Assembly (NCBI GenBank): GCA_049340005.1
Contig: JBMPIY010000013.1
Source of the DNA: CAXBDP01 sp963974465
Lineage (GTDB): Bacteria; Bacteroidota; Bacteroidia; Cytophagales; Cyclobacteriaceae
DNA length: 64,000 nt
Strand: one strand, 5' to 3'
The position numbers and the translations under genes are program-made. Under the pieces are notes generated by a model. It was not told the DNA's origin and did no database searches. It was given only the letters and a program-made list of their open reading frames with translations. Of the stretch, positions 1 to 6,815 are shown one piece after another. Within the stretch, counting starts at the first letter, position 1. Each line of letters begins with the position of its first letter.

Positions 1-1
1 A

Positions 2-373
2 ATAAATTCAGAATTAGGAACCACTATAATCATTTCCAGTCATTTATTATCAGAGATTGAAAGGATTGTAAGTCATATTGCCATTATTAATAAAGGGGAA
101 TTATTATTTCAAGGCAAAATGGAAGAGCTAAAAGCTAAAGCATTGTCTACAATTAGTTTAGAAACAGATAATCCAAACTTAGCATCTAAAATCATTCAAA
201 AGTATAATGTAAATACCACCCAAGAAGGAAATATGAACCTTTTAACAAACTATTCAAGGGAAGCAATACCTGATATTATAAAAGACTTAGTGTCTAATGA
301 TATAGCTATCTATAAGGTGAATGAGCAGGAAATGAGTTTAGAGTCTATTTTTATTAATCTGACAGAGAATTAA
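2..373 (+). CDS. ABC transporter ATP-binding protein, C-terminal part (start lies left of the window)
   Basis: The reading frame is open from the first bases of the window, so this is the last ~123 residues of a longer protein; the methionine at 119 is internal. The visible start carries the D-loop to H-loop end of an ABC ATPase (GTTIIISSHLLSE, with the switch histidine), followed by the usual IINKGELLFQG strand and a C-terminal accessory domain. The wording is closest to the bacitracin/lantibiotic self-protection exporters (BcrA/MutF type). Three bases separate it from the permease at 377, so the two form one transporter. The Walker motifs are outside the window and cannot be checked. Confidence 0.85.
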   Translation: MNSELGTTIIISSHLLSEIERIVSHIAIINKGELLFQGKMEELKAKALSTISLETDNPNLASKIIQKYNVNTTQEGNMNLLTNYSREAIPDIIKDLVSNDIAIYKVNEQEMSLESIFINLTEN

Positions 374-376
374 ATT

Positions 377-1126
377 ATGAATTTCATTAATAGCTTACAT
401 TGCGAATTATCGAAAATAAAAGGAAGTGCCCTACTATGGGTAAGTATTTGTGGCAGTATCGTCCTTTCAGTGGTTTTTACACTTCGATTTATATATCTGG
501 ATTTCCATATAGATTTGTGGACAGAAAATAATGCCTGGGAAAGATTATATTTACAAAATGCCAGACCTTTTGCGGGCTTTTTACTTCCAATTGGAGTTAT
601 ACTAATCTGTAGTTTAATTACTCAAATAGAATACAGAAATAACAACTGGAAACAATTACATACTACACCACAAAAATACTATACCATCTTTCTTGCAAAG
701 TTTACTACTCTTTTGATAGTGACCTTTATTGTTTTCTTCTTTTTTAACGTGGGTGTTTTGATGAATGGCATTGTGCCTAATCTAATTGTCGGTGGATCAT
801 TTCCAAGAGACGCTATTCCTTTTCAATTTCTTTTAGAGCAAACCATTAAGTCTTTTATTTCCATATTACCGATAATTGGACTACAATATCTTTTAAGTTT
901 ACAGTACAAAAATTTTATTGTTGCCATTGGTGCGGGGCTTGTTTTATATGTGGGTACCATGCCTATGTCCAGAGTCGATTTTAGTTTCTTAAGTCCTTAC
1001 AGTTATGCATTACACTATTTTGACCAAAACTTTAATGACCATCATTACTCAAGAGCAATAATTTACTTCTTTTTATTATTTACAATTAGTTTTTTCCTAT
1101 ACATAAAAAAGAAAGAAAAAGGTTAA
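377..1126 (+). CDS. ABC-2 type permease, lantibiotic/bacitracin-protection exporter type
   Basis: The 249-residue protein has about six hydrophobic segments (roughly residues 18-40, 66-85, 106-130, 155-175, 178-196 and 226-244). It has no signal peptide or large soluble domain, as expected for an inner-membrane ABC-2 permease of the MutE/EpiE size class. It follows the ATPase end by three bases and is presumably its membrane partner. The likely job is export of a membrane-active peptide or drug, or immunity to one; substrate is an inference from family resemblance only. It is the first complete gene of the accessory island. Confidence 0.7.
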   Translation: MNFINSLHCELSKIKGSALLWVSICGSIVLSVVFTLRFIYLDFHIDLWTENNAWERLYLQNARPFAGFLLPIGVILICSLITQIEYRNNNWKQLHTTPQKYYTIFLAKFTTLLIVTFIVFFFFNVGVLMNGIVPNLIVGGSFPRDAIPFQFLLEQTIKSFISILPIIGLQYLLSLQYKNFIVAIGAGLVLYVGTMPMSRVDFSFLSPYSYALHYFDQNFNDHHYSRAIIYFFLLFTISFFLYIKKKEKG

Positions 1127-1283
1127 TAAAGTAGCTACAACACTAAAAATAGGTCATTGGGCAGATAGTGCTGAAGTCGAAAATGATTACATTTAAGAAA
1201 TATGCAGAAGATTGGTAATTTGTAACCTTGAAGTACCCAACAATTCATATTATTAACGTCACCCAACTATTCATAGTCAATTA

Positions 1284-1368
1284 CTACCTAATCATCCTCA
1301 ACAAATACACCCCATAGCCGCTTTTAAGGCTGAGCCAGCTCGCTTAATTGTTGTTTATTGATAAAGCC
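1284..1368 (-). repeat. rfbA 3'-end fragment, copy 1
   Basis: Read on the minus strand, this stretch matches the last ~28 codons of the intact rfbA at 13258-14118. FINKQQLSELAQP is still readable, but the tail is degraded and frameshifted after it. The stop is TAG instead of the TAA of rfbA. Bases 1261-1283 upstream (ACCCAACTATTCATAGTC...) are also shared with copy 4 (12190-12214). The fragment ends six bases before the stop codon of the XRE gene at 1374. Confidence 0.8.
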
Positions 1369-1373
1369 CTCTA

Positions 1374-1595
1374 CTAATTTCGGAGAAGTTCAGAAATAGA
1401 AATTTCTAATCCATCCGCTATTTTTATCAAAGTTAGTAACCGAGGGTTCGTTTTGCCATTTTCAATCATATACAATTGAGTTCTGCCAATCTCACAATCA
1501 AAGGCAAATGACTTTTGGTCAAGTCCTTTCTCCTCTCTTAACTGTTTGATTTTAGCACCTAGTTTTTGAAAATATTTTAATTCTTTCGTGTTCAC
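1374..1595 (-). CDS. XRE-family helix-turn-helix regulator
   Basis: The 73-residue protein is a single HTH_3 domain. The first helix is KLGAKIKQLREEKG, the recognition region lies around IGRTQLYMIENGKTNP, and the end is LLTLIKIADGLEISISELLRN-like. It starts with GTG and no earlier start is available. It is divergent from the SymE-like gene at 1657. An 18-bp inverted repeat covers its start codon and the intergenic space, as expected for an autoregulated repressor. It is probably the control element of the toxin-like neighbour, which is inference from layout. Confidence 0.8.
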   Translation of the reverse strand: MNTKELKYFQKLGAKIKQLREEKGLDQKSFAFDCEIGRTQLYMIENGKTNPRLLTLIKIADGLEISISELLRN

Positions 1596-1648
1596 TATTC
1601 CGAATATCTGGAAATTATTTATATATTGTGTTCGGAATAATGAACACG
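1587..1648. promoter_or_regulatory. divergent operator: 18-bp inverted repeat
   Basis: CGTGTTCACTATTCCGAA (1587-1604) and TTCGGAATAATGAACACG (1631-1648) are inverted copies with one mismatch, 26 bases apart. The left arm covers the GTG start of the XRE gene and the right arm ends nine bases before the SymE-like ATG, so binding would block both directions. The AT-rich spacer could hold both promoters. Binding by the XRE protein is inferred. Confidence 0.65.
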
Positions 1649-1656
1649 TGATTTAG

Positions 1657-1850
1657 ATGAACCGATTTAGAAAGCTGAAAATCTATCAAAAATTTAGAAC
1701 TCGGACTTGGGACAATACGACTGTTCCAGAAATCCGGCTTGAAGGACACTGGCTGAAAAAACTTGGGTTTGAGATTGGAAAAGAAATTAAAGTTGAGCAA
1801 AAAAGAATAAACTGACCATTACGCTGACTGAAAAATGGATTAAAGAATAA
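1657..1850 (+). pseudogene. SymE-like toxin gene with a one-base frameshift in an A run
   Basis: The frame from ATG 1657 reads MNRFRKLKIYQKF... and contains VPEIRLEGHWLKKLGFEIG, which matches the conserved strand-turn core of SymE toxins (AbrB-like fold). It stops at 1813-1815 after 52 residues. The expected C-terminal strand continues in another frame as KLTITLTEKWIKE with a stop at 1848-1850. Adding one A to the six-A run at 1799-1804 joins the two parts into a ~64-residue protein of normal shape. The break may be a true mutation, a phase-variable tract or a sequencing error. No antisense RNA was identified; the divergent XRE gene may control it instead. Confidence 0.65.
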
Positions 1851-2450
1851 TTAGGCTCAATAAGCGTAGCTGTTGCACAATATGTCTATAATGACTAAGT
1901 TTTATTCGACTTGCCAAATTCGATATTTTTGAGACTTCAATGGTGAGCTTTGGGTTTTTAGTTTGAGTGTGTTTAGGTAGTATCCGATAAGGACAAGTAG
2001 CGAGGTTTTGACCCACTCAATGATTTTCAATTTAGCTATGTTCCTTTACTGACGAGCCATTGTTCAAATTCTGACTAGCGCACTTCTACAAATTTTATTT
2101 AAGGATTTGAAATCCACTTCTTCTTCTAATATTCTGTATTTATACTTCATTTGTTTACCTATAGTCTTTTGACGACCAAGATTTGAAATAAAAAGCCCAT
2201 TAGCCCAATTGGATAAATTGTTAGAATTGTTTACTTTTTGACTGTAAAAGAAACAAGAACAGGAAAAATGACTAGGGAATAGTGCATATAACTTATGAAG
2301 GATAAAGTGGTAAATTCAAGTTTAGTTCTTTCATTTAAGTTTATATGAAAGCGTTCCCTACTAAATTTTTTAATAAATAAACCCGTCATCATGGTAGATG
2401 TGGCTTTATTAAGAATTGACAAATAACAACTGATAATTAAACAATTAGCT
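1851..2450. other. 600 bp without a recognisable gene
   Basis: The DNA is AT-rich and no reading frame resembles a known family. A minus-strand frame at 2231-2536 is the antisense of the small plus-strand gene at 2451 and its flank, so it is not called. The stretch GTTGCACAATATG near 1870 looks like debris of inter-module sequence. Confidence 0.4.
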
Positions 2451-2615
2451 ATGGCACCAAAAAGAATGTCGGAGTACACGGATCGTGAATTACTTGAGAA
2501 GGCAACAGTATTTGCAAAGACGGCTGCGAATAACACAACTTTTATTAAGAATTATTTGATAGTAGTAATATCCCTGTCAATCATTGGAGCCATAATAATG
2601 ATAGCTCAACTATGA
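2451..2615 (+). CDS. small single-pass membrane protein, hypothetical
   Basis: A 54-residue frame has a charged N-terminus (MAPKRMSEYTDRELLEKA) and one strong hydrophobic helix at residues 34-53 (NYLIVVISLSIIGAIIMIA). The SEYTDRELLEKA start resembles small Bacteroidota membrane proteins that I recall from island regions, but I cannot name the family. It may be a shortened member, since the helix runs to the very end. No ribosome binding site is visible, as is usual in this phylum. The call rests on the sensible amphipathic-plus-membrane layout. Confidence 0.4.
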   Translation: MAPKRMSEYTDRELLEKATVFAKTAANNTTFIKNYLIVVISLSIIGAIIMIAQL

Positions 2616-2692
2616 CTTAGACTTACTAAGGTGGATTTGTTTGCATCAAGAATTAATGATAGTCTCAATGCTTTCTTCAAAATGGGAGTGGT

Positions 2693-2873
2693 TTGTCAGT
2701 CATTTCATTAGTTCATGTTACTCTGAGTCGCCCTTACTTTCAAACAAGTTTATTTAATCATCCTCATCAAATACTCCCCATACCCGCCTTTAAGTAAAGG
2801 CTGAGCGAGGTTGCTTAATTGCTGTCTATTGATAAAGCCCATTCGGTAGGCGATTTCTTCGATAGAGCCGATT
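2693..2873 (-). repeat. rfbA 3'-end fragment, copy 2, with flank of the DUF2310 gene
   Basis: This 181-bp stretch lines up without gaps to 13201-13381. It carries the first codons of the DUF2310 gene (reverse complement of TTGTCAGTCAT), the 46-bp spacer, and then the last ~41 codons of rfbA. It is therefore a copy of the present right-hand junction of the island, not of rfbA alone. The next 135 bases continue into sequence shared with copy 3. Confidence 0.85.
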
Positions 2874-3008
2874 TTCTACTAAGTTATAACGATGTAAGCT
2901 GCAAGAATTAGCAAATCTACTTGGACAGCATTTATTTGTGACATGTAATTCACTACCAAATTCTTATCATCACAAGAGCCCAATAGACAAATTGGATATT
3001 TAGATTGA
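2750..3008. repeat. 259-bp direct repeat, left copy (flanks the YhcG-type nuclease)
   Basis: Bases 2750-3008 align without indels to 4243-4501, offset 1493 bp. The first half is the rfbA tail and the second half (from AAGTTATAACGATGTAAGC) is unrelated sequence found only in these two places. The pair encloses the nuclease gene at 3081-4082. Confidence 0.85.
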
Positions 3009-3080
3009 GGTTATTGAGAATAAATGCCTGCACAATAACAGCCTTTTTCCTAAATTTCAGCCTAATTATCATTTTGGATT

Positions 3081-4082
3081 ATGAGCGGATTGGTGAACAA
3101 ACATTCAGATTTTTATGAAAGAATAGCAGGCTTACTTAAACAGGCTAAGAGTTCAGTAGTACGAAATATCAATCTTACAATGATTCGGACATATTTCGAG
3201 ATTGGTAAATTAATTGTTGAAGAAGAGCAGAATGGTAAAGACAGGGCGGAATACGGTAAACAGCTAATCGAAGAACTTTCATTAAGGTTAAATAAAGAAT
3301 TTGGTAAAGGTTTTTCTGCTACCAACCTTAAGCAAATGCGTTCATTTTATCAAATATACTCAAAAGGTCAGACGCTGTCTGACGAATTTGCGCTAAGTTG
3401 GTCTCATTACCTAAAGCTTATGAGGATTGATGATGAAAAAGAACGTAGATTTTATGAGATTGAATCTGTTAAAAACAACTGGAGTCTGAGGGAGCTTCAA
3501 CGTCAGTATGATAGTGCGCTTTATGCTCGTTTGGCTTTAAGCAAGGATAAAGATAAAATTTTGGAACTATCCCAAAAAGGATTAGTTATCGAACATCCTA
3601 AAGATGCGGTTAAAGACCCTTATGTATTAGAATTTATAGGACTGCCAGAGCATTCAGTTTATTCAGAAAGCCAATTAGAGCAAAAGTTAATTGATAAATT
3701 AGAGCACTTTTTATTGGAACTAGGTACAGGATTTACATTTGTTGCAAGACAAAAAAGGATAACTTTTGATGAGAAGCATTTTCGTATTGACTTAGTATTT
3801 TATAATAGGATTCTTAAATGCTTCGTCCTTATTGATTTAAAAATTGGTGGATTAACACATCAGGATTTAGGTCAAATGCAGATGTATGTTAATTACTATG
3901 ACCGCGAGATGAGGCTGCCAGATGAGAATAAGACAATAGGAATTGTTTTATGCCAAAATAAAAGCCAGGCTGTCGTGGAATACACTTTGCCTGAAAATAA
4001 TGAACAAATCTTTGCAAGTAAATATCAAACCGTTTTACCAAGCAAAGAGGATTTAAAACATATAATTGAGGACGAAGAATAA
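3081..4082 (+). CDS. PDDEXK nuclease domain-containing protein, YhcG/DUF1016 family
   Basis: The 333-residue protein has the two-part layout of the family. An N-terminal winged-helix-like domain (about 1-170, including SATNLKQMRSFYQIY and LSWSHYLKLM) precedes a C-terminal nuclease fold. In the nuclease the expected acid and lysine positions are present: FRIDLVFYN (D237) and LIDLKIG (D252, K254), followed by the GQMQMYVNYYD helix. Length is normal for the family. Members are common in defence and mobile regions of bacteria, and DNA cleavage is inferred from the fold. The gene stands alone between two 259-bp direct repeats, so recombination between them could remove it. Confidence 0.85.
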   Translation: MSGLVNKHSDFYERIAGLLKQAKSSVVRNINLTMIRTYFEIGKLIVEEEQNGKDRAEYGKQLIEELSLRLNKEFGKGFSATNLKQMRSFYQIYSKGQTLSDEFALSWSHYLKLMRIDDEKERRFYEIESVKNNWSLRELQRQYDSALYARLALSKDKDKILELSQKGLVIEHPKDAVKDPYVLEFIGLPEHSVYSESQLEQKLIDKLEHFLLELGTGFTFVARQKRITFDEKHFRIDLVFYNRILKCFVLIDLKIGGLTHQDLGQMQMYVNYYDREMRLPDENKTIGIVLCQNKSQAVVEYTLPENNEQIFASKYQTVLPSKEDLKHIIEDEE

Positions 4083-4242
4083 ATCAACAAACCGCTAACA
4101 GTGTATATAGTAGACCAGCAGGTTTGGTAGAAGCCGAAGCTGCATAGCTTTATAAATCTCTGTCTCGGTGTATACTTAACTGCTTTAAAATCTTCTGGCC
4201 ATGCCATTTGCTCACGTCACCAAACCATTCTTCGTCAAATTA

Positions 4243-4501
4243 CTACCTAATCATCCTCATCAAATACTCCCCATACCTGCTTTTAAGTAACGGCTGAGCG
4301 AGATCGCTGAGTTGTTGTTTATTGATATAGCCCATTCGGTAGGCGATTTCTTCGATGCAGCCGATTTTCAAATAAGTTAGAACGATGTAAGCTGCAAGAA
4401 TTAGCAAATCTAACTGGCCAGCATTTATTTGTGATATGTAATTCACTACCAAATTCTTATCATCACAAGAGCACAATAGACAAATTGGATATTTAGATTG
4501 A
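4243..4501. repeat. 259-bp direct repeat, right copy, including rfbA 3'-end copy 3
   Basis: Bases 4243-4371 are the best-preserved rfbA tail. On the minus strand it stays open and reads KIGCIEEIAYRMGYINK through to LMRMIR and a TAG stop. Compared with intact rfbA, about ten of 120 bases differ, many silently, which suggests it came from an rfbA of a related strain. Bases 4372-4501 are the non-rfbA half shared with 2879-3008. The 77-residue minus-strand frame here is a chance fusion of the two halves and is not called a gene. Confidence 0.85.
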
Positions 4502-4525
4502 ATAACGTATGTTTATAAGCAAACA

Positions 4526-4609
4526 ATGAAAATTAATAAAAATACCGCCTCTGGCAAATGGGAAATAGACGCAAACTTTGCGTTAACCCCTCTAAATTGG
4601 CGGGGTTAA
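4526..4609 (+). other. 27-codon upstream reading frame, or frameshifted start of the HNH gene
   Basis: ATG 4526 begins MKINKNTASGKWEIDANF... and stops at 4607-4609. One extra G in the GGGG run at 4602-4605 would join it smoothly to LTHECVNEDVV in the frame of the downstream gene. It is therefore either a leader peptide that overlaps the hairpin, or the true N-terminus cut off by a one-base deletion. Confidence 0.4.
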
Positions 4610-6144
4610 CGCATGAATGTGTTAATGAAGATGTTGTGCATAATACGATAAAAACCGAAATTAACCTGAACCAAATGGAAGATAGAAGAATTTTAACAGA
4701 GCCTGAAAAATTACAATTATTAGAGAATCATACCAATTGCTATTTGTGCCAAAGTACTTTAGAAGGCTATTCTCGTGAGGAAATCCAGTTTGACCACATT
4801 TATAGTTATGCGGATGGATTTCCACAAGACATAAGTAATTTTGCGCCAGTTCATTCTTCAAAAATAGAAGGAAAACAAAATTGCCATAAAGCAAAAGGAA
4901 GAAAAAAACCAGTTGACTATCGAGAAGAATTAAGAATTTTAAACGAACTTGATAAAATTGACGGATTAAAGGATTTAAGACCAAAGGCAATCGAATCTGT
5001 TTTTTCAATTTGTGAAAATCGAGATAAAATTGCTTTCAACGGAATTGAATTACCTCTCTATAATCAAAAAATCAGAAGTGAGGACAATTATTACTTTTTT
5101 CACGAGGTAGAAGTAAAACACATAGAAAATGATGAAAAAATACAATTGCGACCTTTAGAATCTAAAATATTACCATTAATATTTAATCTAAAAAAATCCG
5201 TGCAATTACTTCCTTCTCTAGGAAGACTAGACAATAAAGAAAAGAAAGTTAAAATATTTGATGGCCAGCATAAAGCAGTTGCACAAATCATTGGAAACAA
5301 CAGAAAAAAAATCCCTTGCTTGGTTTTTGTTGAGCCAGAAGTTTCAAAATTAAGAGAAGTCATTTACGAAGCTCATACGTCTTTCGTTCAACAGAGATAT
5401 AAAAAATCTCATATGGATGCTAAATTGGCAGATATGTATCGCCAAAAAATTGAGGACTTTAGAAAAAGAGTTGGAGATGAGGAAGCACCATATTCCGAAC
5501 AAGATATTTTAGGAGACAAAACATCGGCACAAAAAAGAAATTTTATTATTTCATCAATAATTGACGAAGTAAAAAATGAATTAAATTTTGTTCAAAATCT
5601 TGTAGCACAAGACAAAAAAGAACAAAAGACTAAACCTATGTTATGGCAAAGTTTGGAACGATTAATACAAATATTCTGCAATTCAAAGTTAGTAGATGTT
5701 CCAACTGACAGTAATAAAAACTTTAGAAGTCAAGAAATTGAAAATATTTGTTTTATAATTAATGAAATTCATCGTTCATCAATCGTTAATAAATGGAATC
5801 CAGAGAATCAAGACGATTCAAATCATATTTTATGTAGAACTTATTATTATCGAACTGCTTTTAATAATTGGAGTCAGATTTTAGAAAAAGCACTAAAGTT
5901 CTCACTTGAACAAATGCTTGGTCACGCTGTTCAAGGAGATCTATGTTATCGAGAAACTTTTTCATCGACAACTAAAGCAAGATTTTCGACTATAATCGCA
6001 AAACTATTTAATGCACCACTTTGGGTTTTAGAAAATAATCAAAAACAGATTTCTGGTGCTAACAAAGATTCGATTGTTCAAGAATTGTTTCAAAATGAAC
6101 ATTTGGACTATATATATTTAACAAGTATTGGAACATCAAACTGA
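4558..6144 (+). CDS. HNH endonuclease fused to a DGQHR-type (ParB/DndB-like) domain
   Basis: The 528-residue protein has two recognisable parts. Residues 60-112 form an HNH/treble-clef site: CYLC (C61, C64), a core FDHIYSYADG (D79-H80), N94, and NCHKAKGRK (C109-H110). Residues 232-243 carry KIFDGQHKAVAQ, the DGQHR signature of ParB-like, DndB and related DNA-modification or defence proteins. The rest is helical and unassigned. Order HNH then DGQH is opposite to the SspE/DUF262-DUF1524 nucleases (DGQQR then HNH). The start is uncertain: ATG 4558, ATG 4675 (MEDRRILTEPEK) or a frameshifted start at 4526. A DNA-modification-sensing restriction role is inference. Confidence 0.7.
   Translation: MGNRRKLCVNPSKLAGLTHECVNEDVVHNTIKTEINLNQMEDRRILTEPEKLQLLENHTNCYLCQSTLEGYSREEIQFDHIYSYADGFPQDISNFAPVHSSKIEGKQNCHKAKGRKKPVDYREELRILNELDKIDGLKDLRPKAIESVFSICENRDKIAFNGIELPLYNQKIRSEDNYYFFHEVEVKHIENDEKIQLRPLESKILPLIFNLKKSVQLLPSLGRLDNKEKKVKIFDGQHKAVAQIIGNNRKKIPCLVFVEPEVSKLREVIYEAHTSFVQQRYKKSHMDAKLADMYRQKIEDFRKRVGDEEAPYSEQDILGDKTSAQKRNFIISSIIDEVKNELNFVQNLVAQDKKEQKTKPMLWQSLERLIQIFCNSKLVDVPTDSNKNFRSQEIENICFIINEIHRSSIVNKWNPENQDDSNHILCRTYYYRTAFNNWSQILEKALKFSLEQMLGHAVQGDLCYRETFSSTTKARFSTIIAKLFNAPLWVLENNQKQISGANKDSIVQELFQNEHLDYIYLTSIGTSN
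4579..4613 (+). promoter_or_regulatory. perfect 12-bp hairpin at the start of the HNH gene
   Basis: TGCGTTAACCCC (4579-4590) and GGGGTTAACGCA (4602-4613) are perfect inverted repeats with an 11-base loop. The hairpin overlaps the possible starts of the downstream gene and the stop of the 27-codon frame, and it has no T run. It could be a translational control hairpin or a protein-binding palindrome. Confidence 0.55.
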
Positions 6145-6170
6145 AAAAGTACTATGCACAACAATGGCTT

Positions 6171-6224
6171 TAAGTAATTGCTTGTTCTCGCTTACTTCTG
6201 AAAATCCGCGAGGATTTTCAGTTT
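6171..6224. repeat. 54-bp module-end repeat, copy A, with perfect hairpin
   Basis: TAAGTAATTGCTTGTTCTCG and the following bases recur nearly unchanged at 12075-12128, in both cases just after the last gene of a module. Inside is a perfect 10-bp stem with a GCGA loop (CTGAAAATCC 6198-6207, GGATTTTCAG 6212-6221). It is not followed by a T run, so a recombination or module-boundary role is as likely as termination. Confidence 0.7.
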
Positions 6225-6279
6225 GGTGTGTACTTGCAAAGTTAAGTGCTAAACCACGCAACTACTCATAGCCGAGACC

Positions 6280-6383
6280 GTTGGGTAACATACAAAAAAG
6301 CCCACCGCGCAAACAGCACATTTGGTTTTTTGCCGACACAAAAGTCAACGCTGAAAAACCAAAAGAGCTTGAATTTACCCAAC
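6280..6383. repeat. 104-bp nested palindrome, attC-like in form
   Basis: The outer arms are GTTGGGTAA (6280-6288) and TTACCCAAC (6375-6383), perfect inverted copies that fit the integron core consensus GTTRRRY/RYYYAAC. The inner arms are TTTGGTTTTT (6321-6330) and AAAAACCAAA (6354-6363), also perfect, with AGC/GCT pairing just outside. No integrase lies in the window, and the core motifs run in the order opposite to a standard attC on this strand. The comparison is therefore only formal. Confidence 0.5.
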
Positions 6384-6423
6384 CTACGAACAAATATTTA
6401 ACCTTAATAACATTATTTGAAAG

Positions 6424-6467
6424 TTTGGTTGAATAGAAACATTTTGTATTTTTGACAAAATTGTCAA
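6424..6467 (+). promoter_or_regulatory. Bacteroidota promoter overlapped by a palindromic operator
   Basis: TTTG (6424-6427), a 19-base spacer and TATTTTTG (6447-6454) match the Bacteroidota TTTG-N19-TAnnTTTG promoter. TTGACAAAATTGTCAA (6452-6467), a palindrome with 7-bp arms, overlaps its -7 box and lies 18 bases before the XRE start. Autorepression by the XRE protein is the natural reading. Confidence 0.65.
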
Positions 6468-6485
6468 GGCTAAAATTTCAAGGCA

Positions 6486-6812
6486 ATGAAAGAAAGATTT
6501 GGAGAATACATTCACAATTTGCGGGTTCAGCACGGTTTGACACTGACAAAACTTGCTGCTGCACTTGATATTGACCAATCCACGCTTTCCAAAATTGAGA
6601 ACCATAAACGCAATGTTCCTGAGGAAATACTCCCAAAACTTGCTAAGGTTTTCAAACTGGACATCAAAAAACTTGAAAAGGAATTTTATAGCGAAAAAAT
6701 CGCTGAAATGATTTATAGAGTTTCCGACTCTACAGAATTATTGACCCTAGCAGAGGAAAAAGCGAAATACTACAGAATGTCAAAGGTTAAACAAGGAGAT
6801 CTAAAATTTTAA
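6486..6812 (+). CDS. XRE-family regulator of the restriction-modification cluster
   Basis: The 108-residue protein has an N-terminal HTH_3 domain: FGEYIHNLRVQHGLTLTKLA, then the recognition helix around DIDQSTLSKIENHKRNVP. A charged helical tail follows (residues 65-108). Three bases separate it from the methyltransferase, so it heads the operon. This gene order is common for Bacteroidota restriction systems in which a C-protein-like regulator delays nuclease expression. The palindrome at 6452-6467 is its probable operator. Confidence 0.85.
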   Translation: MKERFGEYIHNLRVQHGLTLTKLAAALDIDQSTLSKIENHKRNVPEEILPKLAKVFKLDIKKLEKEFYSEKIAEMIYRVSDSTELLTLAEEKAKYYRMSKVKQGDLKF

Positions 6813-6815
6813 GAA

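Noticed and set aside
2231..2536. 101-residue minus-strand frame
   Set aside because: Composition is not protein-like and it lies opposite a better small membrane-protein frame at 2451-2615.
4243..4476. 77-residue minus-strand protein ending like RfbA
   Set aside because: It is a fusion of a displaced rfbA tail and unrelated repeat DNA, and the fusion lies inside a repeat present elsewhere with stops.
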